A stretch of 64,000 nt of DNA from Anadara kagoshimensis (Eukaryota > Mollusca > Bivalvia > Arcoida > Arcidae). Shown here piece by piece: positions 59,425-64,000 of the stretch (position 1 is the stretch's first letter; every line of letters starts with the position of its first letter). Position numbers and translations under genes: made by a program. The stretch is from positions 15,080,928 through 15,144,927 of the forward strand of contig CM037867.1 in assembly GCA_021292105.1 (NCBI GenBank), written 5' to 3'. Under the pieces are notes generated by a model. That model saw only the letters and a program-made list of their open reading frames with translations, ran no database searches and was not told the DNA's origin.

Positions 59425-59665
59425 CTAAGCTCGGGTCTGACCAAGACTTGAAAAAAGATGGTGGCTGTTCTTTTGCCAAGCACTCTGCATTTTAGAAATG
59501 AAAGTCACTGGGTTCTTTGGACCAATGCTCTGTACTACGCTTGCAGTTAAAGAACTCTTTCTGCCACATTGCCCTGAGCAATGGTCAAAATTTCTGCCTC
59601 ATCACCTTTAGCTGGTGAAGTCTTCATATAAGTGAAATATTCTTGACAGGGGCTTACAACCCCAA

Positions 59666-59696
<31 letters not shown>

Positions 59697-59697
59697 G
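59425..59697 (+). mobile_element. SINE family B, plus orientation, ending in (CT)n
   Basis: TTGCCAAGCACTCTGCATTT, GAAATGAAAGTCACTGGGTT, AAAGAACTCTTTCTGCCACA, AAAATTTCTGCCTCATCACC, TTTAGCTGGTGAAGTC and tail ATATAAGTGAAATATTCTTG ACAGGGGCTTACAACCCC, then directly AATCTCTCTCTTTCTC and (CT)n to 59697. Confidence 0.85.
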
Positions 59698-60359
59698 TTG
59701 AATAGATGAAAATAAATGACAATCTCTTTTTCTCTCTCTTGCTAAAACTTTGAAAAACTACAAAACTAGCAACAATGTGTCTCTGGACATATCAAATCTA
59801 CAAAATGCTACTCATTTCAGTAATGTTTCATAGGACAAATTAGCAAGGAGAGGGGGGATTTTAATTATTATTTTATTATCAAATTAGTGAAGATTGGGGA
59901 ATTTTAATTAATGGTATTATTTTATTATGCCATTGGATAATGATTCGAGTTATCTCATCCTGATAATGTTCCAAACAAACGGTTTTTGACAAGCCACTGG
60001 AGACCTCATGAATATGTCACCCAGATTACAACTGATATGGCTGTTATGTTGGACAGCTGGACATCAAGTGATGGACAGACGGAACACATGAAAACACAAT
60101 ACCCCAGCCATATATATATTGCACAGTATAATAAACTGGAAATCTTCTTTGTACTTAATCTAACTTGCAGTGGTTTTAATAAAGCCAGCAAGGGGACAAA
60201 AATTATCTGCTATTTTTTAATGTTGAATTAAGTTAGTGAACATTTTGTAAATATGTTTTGCAAAACACTTTACTCCATACTTGCTGCTTACTTTAGGAAA
60301 TTTGTCTTCTACTTGAAAATTTACTTAAGGGGCTGATTACTTGTCTCAAACCCAGCTGT

Positions 60360-60945
60360 GGCTCCAGCCCCTAAACTTTTAAATCATACATCAACAGTGT
60401 ATAGGTCAAGTTTACACAAAATAAAAACACACAAAACCCTTTTTTTGATTGATTTACAGTAGTCATTTGAACATAATTCATCTGGACCAAATCCCTGACC
60501 ACTGAATCTGTAGCCTACAAATTTAACCATTTGGCCACACACCTCTAGTGCACACCACTTACCTGTAACACTGTATAGGTCTCAAACAGGCAGATACTCA
60601 TTAAGACTGGATTCATCTGGACCAAACCCCTCACCTTTAAATCTGTAGCCTAAAACTTCCACCACTTGGCCACCACCTTCATCACACACCTCCAGTATAA
60701 ACCAATTAAGAAACAAACTTACTTGTAATATTGTATAGATCTCAAACAGGTAGATAGTCAATTAAACATGATCCAGTCATCTGGACCAACCCCCCTCCCC
60801 CCAACCTATGAATCTGAAGTTTGCTACCTTAACCATTTGGTCACACACCTCTAGTACACACCAATAAAGAAATTAACTTACTTTTAATATTGTATGGATC
60901 TCAAACAGGTAGATAATTAATTAGACAGGATTTATTAGGATCCAT
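60360..60945 (-). repeat. Tandem array (about 134-165 bp x 3.5) of tRNA-like segments
   Basis: TCATCTGGACCAA at 60479, 60613 and 60778 begins units that contain CCCTCACCTTTAAATCTGTAG, ACCACTTGGCCACC, ACACCTCTAGTACACACCAA, ACTTACCTGTAACACTGTAT and TCTCAAACAGGTAGATA. On the minus strand TGGCCAAGTGG matches a tRNA A box and the GGTTTGGTCC region a worn B box. Confidence 0.85.
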
Positions 60946-61059
60946 TTAGTTTTGTACATATAAATTCTTTATAAAATAACAAAAACCTGAAAATAGAAAA
61001 AGAAAAGTTTGTGAGTCAAAGCATAGCTAAAGTTTAAAGTCATAACCATGAACAATTCT

Positions 61060-61205
61060 ATTGAGTGGAGTGGAGTAATTATGCTTTACAATCACAGTCA
61101 AAATTTTGCACTTATAATGAAATGGTGATCCTGGAGGAAACTGGAGTGCCCAGAGGAAACCACCAACCTCTGGCTTGCAAACTTGTAAATTCTGTGGAAA
61201 CAATG
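61060..61205 (-). mobile_element. SINE family A fragment, minus orientation
   Basis: GCTTTACAATCACAGTCAAA (worn tail), GGTGATCCTGGAGGAAACTG, GAGTGCCCAGAGGAAACCAC, CAACCTCTGGCTTGCAAACT. Its right end runs into a diverged unit of the 38-bp repeat (61189-61226). Confidence 0.8.
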
Positions 61206-61254
61206 TCATGAGGATGAGCAAAACATTATGAGTGGAGTGGAGTGAAGGTTCTTT

Positions 61255-61332
61255 CATTTACATAGACCTCCAGTTCTGGAATGGTGGAGGAACCTTGAGT
61301 GCCCAAAACAACCAATCTCTAGCAAGCAAACC
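61255..61332 (-). mobile_element. SINE family A fragment beside the minisatellite
   Basis: TCCAGTTCTGGAATGGTGGA, GGAACCTTGAGTGCCCAAAA, CAACCAATCTCTAGCAAGCA. The 38-bp array starts one base later. Confidence 0.8.
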
Positions 61333-61796
61333 AGCAAAGTATGTGGAAACAATACCTTATCATGAGGATAAGCAAAGTATGTGGAAACAATACCTTATCA
61401 TGAGGATAAGCAAAGTATGTGGAAACAATACCTTATCATGAGGATAAGCAAAGTATGTGGAAACAATACCTTATCATGAGGATAAGCAAAGTATGTGGAA
61501 ACAATACCTTATCATGAGGATAAGCAAAGTATGTGGAAACAATACCTTATCATGAGGATAAGCAAAGTATGTGGAAACAATACCTTATCATGAGGATAAG
61601 CAAAGTATGTGGAAACAATACCTTATCATGAGGATAAGCAAAGTATGTGGAAACAATACCTTATCATGAGGATAAGCAAAGTATGTGGAAACAATACCTT
61701 ATCATGAGGATAAGCAAAGTATGTGGAAACAATACCTTATCATGAGGATAAGCAAAGTATGTAGAAACAATACCTTATCATGAGGATAAGCAAAGT
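61333..61796. repeat. Homogeneous minisatellite, 38-bp unit x 12
   Basis: AGCAAAGTATGTGGAAACAA TACCTTATCATGAGGATA (38 bp in two halves) repeats exactly 12 times (61333-61788, 456 bp) plus an 8-bp remnant. I see only a single change (GTAGAAAC in the last unit). Each unit holds the inverted pair CTTATC-ATGAG-GATAAG. The plus frame from the left enters the array but stops within it. Confidence 0.99.
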
Positions 61797-61854
61797 GACT
61801 CTTTGAAGAAAACAGTATGCCTTTTCAGTGATCATACATTTGAATCAATGGGAG

Positions 61855-62010
61855 TGGCATGAAGATTCTTTCATTTACATAGACCTCCAGTTCTGAAATG
61901 GTGGAAGGAAACTGGAGTACCCTGAACAAAATCCTACCATGATCTTTCTGCAAGCAAACTCTCTCAAACTAAGACCTGCTCTGGTAGGATTTTAATCTAG
62001 ACAGTGAGCA
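61855..62010 (-). mobile_element. SINE family A fragment, minus orientation
   Basis: TCCAGTTCTGAAATGGTGGA, AGGAAACTGGAGTACCCTGA, AACTCTCTCAAACTAAGACC, TGCTCTGGTAGGATTTTAAT. It starts with CATTTACATAGACCTCCAG, the same stretch as at 61255, so the two copies on either side of the minisatellite are duplicates. Confidence 0.85.
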
Positions 62011-62424
62011 ACTGTTTGAACCAGGAAATAATTATTGAAGATTATGTTTGCTTATCCAGTTAATATCAAATGTCACAAGCTATTTAGGGTATTCCTCCTA
62101 CTCCGGCGTTTGAAAATTGAGACAAAAAATTACTTGTTATTAGTGGAAGTAGGAAGAGTAATATATATAAAACTCAAGGTTTATATGGGGAAAAAAACAC
62201 TAGCTAATGAAAAATTAGAGTCAAAACCAGATGGAGTCCAACTTTATATGGTTTACAATAAGACAAATTACAATTTTTTTACATTATTTTTATCAAATAG
62301 TTCAAACATTTTAGTTTTTATTTTCTTGACACATTCATTTTTCATGAAACATATCGAGTATTGATGATAAAAATTAGATATTAAAATTTAAATTTGAACA
62401 CTTTAGTAGTTTTTATTTTAGATG

Positions 62425-62555
62425 GAAAGAAGAAACTAGTGTCTACTGAAGAATATCATATGCTTTTGGCAAATTTCCTCACATTGGGATCTGCCCAAGT
62501 GAAATTTGAACCTCGTAAGTGACATTTACTTTAGACGACTTGACCACTGGAGATA
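62425..62555 (-). mobile_element. SINE family A fragment with head side, minus orientation
   Basis: AGATGGAAAGAAGAAACTAG, TGGCAAATTTCCTCACATTG, GGATCTGCCCAAGTGAAATT, TGAACCTCGTAAGTGAC and AGACGACTTGACCACTGGAG. Includes both B-box and A-box sides of the tRNA-like head. Confidence 0.8.
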
Positions 62556-63033
62556 CTAATCCAGAAAAATAATAGAATCAACCACTGTTTGGCAGGGGAA
62601 ACATAGAAATCTCAACCTGAGGAATAAGATTCTTTCTTTTTTTTAACGATTCTTGCCAAGGATGGGAGAAATATTCTTATCTTTGCGATTGTTTTATTTT
62701 TGCTTTTGTTATTCTCACAAATTAATGTGAAAATACTGTAGATTACTTTGAATTGGCGAATATCACATTTTGCGTGTGGACTACTAGACGTCCTTTCTCG
62801 AATATGTCAATTCGCGAACACAATCTATGATAACATTAAAACTTGTGATCAATAGGTAATTATCTCCCTTTCCTAAGATGTTTTGTCATGTTTTATATCA
62901 CTTTCACGGTCATATTTCATATTTAAGTGCCGGCATTTTTTGCTAATTGCCTTTTTAATTTTCACAATTCTGAGATTATTCACATGATATATGAATTTGC
63001 CACCAAGAGTCCTCACAAAATTACACCTTAAAA

Positions 63034-63234
63034 AATGAGGTTCGCCGCTGTACCAATTGATACCCTCTAACGTTTGTGCAGAACACTTATTTCCAATGGA
63101 TATGGAATCGCATGAAATTACTTTTTCCCGCGACAACGACGTCATTCCGGGATTTTGTGACGTTGACGTTTTCCAAAACGTTCCGCACAAACGTTAAGAG
63201 GTATTGATCACGTGGTACAGCGGCGAACCCCATT
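63034..63234. mobile_element. Inverted-repeat element with about 52-bp arms
   Basis: Left arm 63034-63084 (AATGAGGTTCGCCGCTGTAC ... CTAACGTTTGTGCAGAAC) is the inverse of 63180-63234 (GTTCCGCACAAACGTTAAGA ... GTGGTACAGCGGCGAACCCC). The 95-bp centre is CpG-rich and contains GACGTCA and TGACG. A half copy lies at 30321-30408. The 105-codon minus frame (63190-62873) is a by-product. Confidence 0.88.
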
Positions 63235-63239
63235 CTCTG

Positions 63240-64000
63240 GTGATAAAAAAGTAATATACACGAAATTTTCTGTATTTTCAGTAGGAACCTTCCTAATAGT
63301 ATGGTACATGTACCCTCTTATGAATGGTTAAGTAGCACGATGTTTTCTCAGGTGCAGACATCAGGTGACCAAAACCATATAAATTATGAGTATATTATTA
63401 GGATTATGGTTGCCATAATGACCAGTATATTATTAGGAACAGCTTAGACAAATATTTTTGTTATTCTGGCTTAATAATAACGATGATGCTGACCATTGTA
63501 TACGACCTTGTTTATTACTCTTGTTTGGTCCCTCTTGACCGGTAAATCAAGTGATAATCTTGGTTTTATTATTACAAGGTAACAAAGACAGATAATTGCT
63601 TCATGATAATGACTTAATTCATAAATACGTTTAATAGACACAACTTATTAACAAAGATATAATGGGAAAATGTGAGATATATGTGCTTGTTTATGTTATA
63701 TCCCTCCCATTCTAAGGACCACCACATTCCTGACACATTGGACATCTTGATTTAGTTAACACTTTAGAGCCTGTAGATCCATATATAACAGATCTTAATT
63801 AAGTACAGGTTCTATGTGTTTATATCAATTAGCAAACAACAAATTTCTGTAATATCTGACTATAATATAGGAATATAGGTTATATATAAAACTATTATGT
63901 TAAGGATACCCGATCTTTTGGTGAAACGGTCAAGTATAGTACACATAAGTTAGTCAAATGGTAAAACATGGTGACTTAGGTCAAGGTGATGAGTAATGTT
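63240..64000. other. Gene-free right edge
   Basis: AT-rich unique sequence; no exon, SINE or array recognised. Confidence 0.5.

Noticed and set aside
62035-62364. 109-codon plus frame
   Set aside because: AT-rich with low-complexity Lys/Asn/Phe composition; no motif. Considered as a worn LINE fragment but nothing supports that.
1-64000. CRISPR array or bacterial operon
   Set aside because: Regular repeats here have no unique spacers of constant length flanked by identical repeats, no cas genes, and the sequence is clearly animal.

Overview
The window is eukaryotic, AT-rich, non-bacterial DNA with no operons, no ribosome-binding sites and no long open frame; the longest frames are about 115 codons, and most of those I traced lie inside repeats. 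The mix of short tRNA-derived SINEs (several ending in a shared tail related to GTTAAACACC / TCAAGAATATTTCACTTATAT), small inverted-repeat DNA transposons, many 30-150 bp tandem arrays and a CpG-poor background with a few CpG-retaining pockets fits a lophotrochozoan animal, most likely a mollusc. The species cannot be named from this sequence alone.

Only one protein-coding exon can be supported. On the minus strand, 9941-9861 encodes the 27-residue start of a poly(rC)-binding protein (PCBP/alphaCP family, triple KH domain RNA-binding protein). It opens with a good ATG context and an upstream in-frame stop, ends in LTVRMIMQGK, which is the start of KH1, and stops at a consensus donor in phase 0. 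An acceptor at 10053-10054 suggests a 5' leader exon or exons further right. I find no following KH1 exon in 1-9860, so that stretch is read as intron 1 and the rest of the gene lies beyond the left edge. Much of 10.05-64 kb is therefore either 5'-UTR intron of the same gene or intergenic; consensus minus-strand donors at 7.77, 24.13, 35.26, 40.92 and 58.13 kb are candidates for leader or alternative exons.

Layout. 1-10 kb: intron with a 30-bp array (2.15 kb), a 93-bp array (4.5 kb), a 40-nt poly-A and SINE pieces. 10-20 kb: very AT-rich, many short arrays, two SINEs. 20-23 kb: a dense SINE cluster and an array seeded on a SINE head. 24-27 kb: poly-G-bearing repeats, then a CpG-dense block (25.3-26.6 kb) that has an internally deleted relative at 56.2-56.7 kb. 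27-35 kb: small inverted-repeat elements, a full-length SINE and a 63-bp array. 35-40 kb: a tandem array of tRNA-like segments, a duplicated promoter-like segment with a CRE, and a small inverted-repeat element (39.4 kb). 40-53 kb: four inverted-repeat elements or relatives, a SINE with an almost intact tRNA head (45.5 kb) and 40-bp arrays. 53-64 kb: further arrays, SINEs, a strikingly homogeneous 12 x 38-bp minisatellite (61.33-61.79 kb) and an inverted-repeat element (63.03-63.23 kb).

The genes do not form a system here. What interacts is the repeat content: SINE heads appear to have seeded tandem arrays, a transposon sits inside one unit of an array, and two SINE families share one tail. 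No previously undescribed gene system was found; the most notable material is this repeat biology and the CpG-dense block. All boundaries of diverged repeats are approximate.
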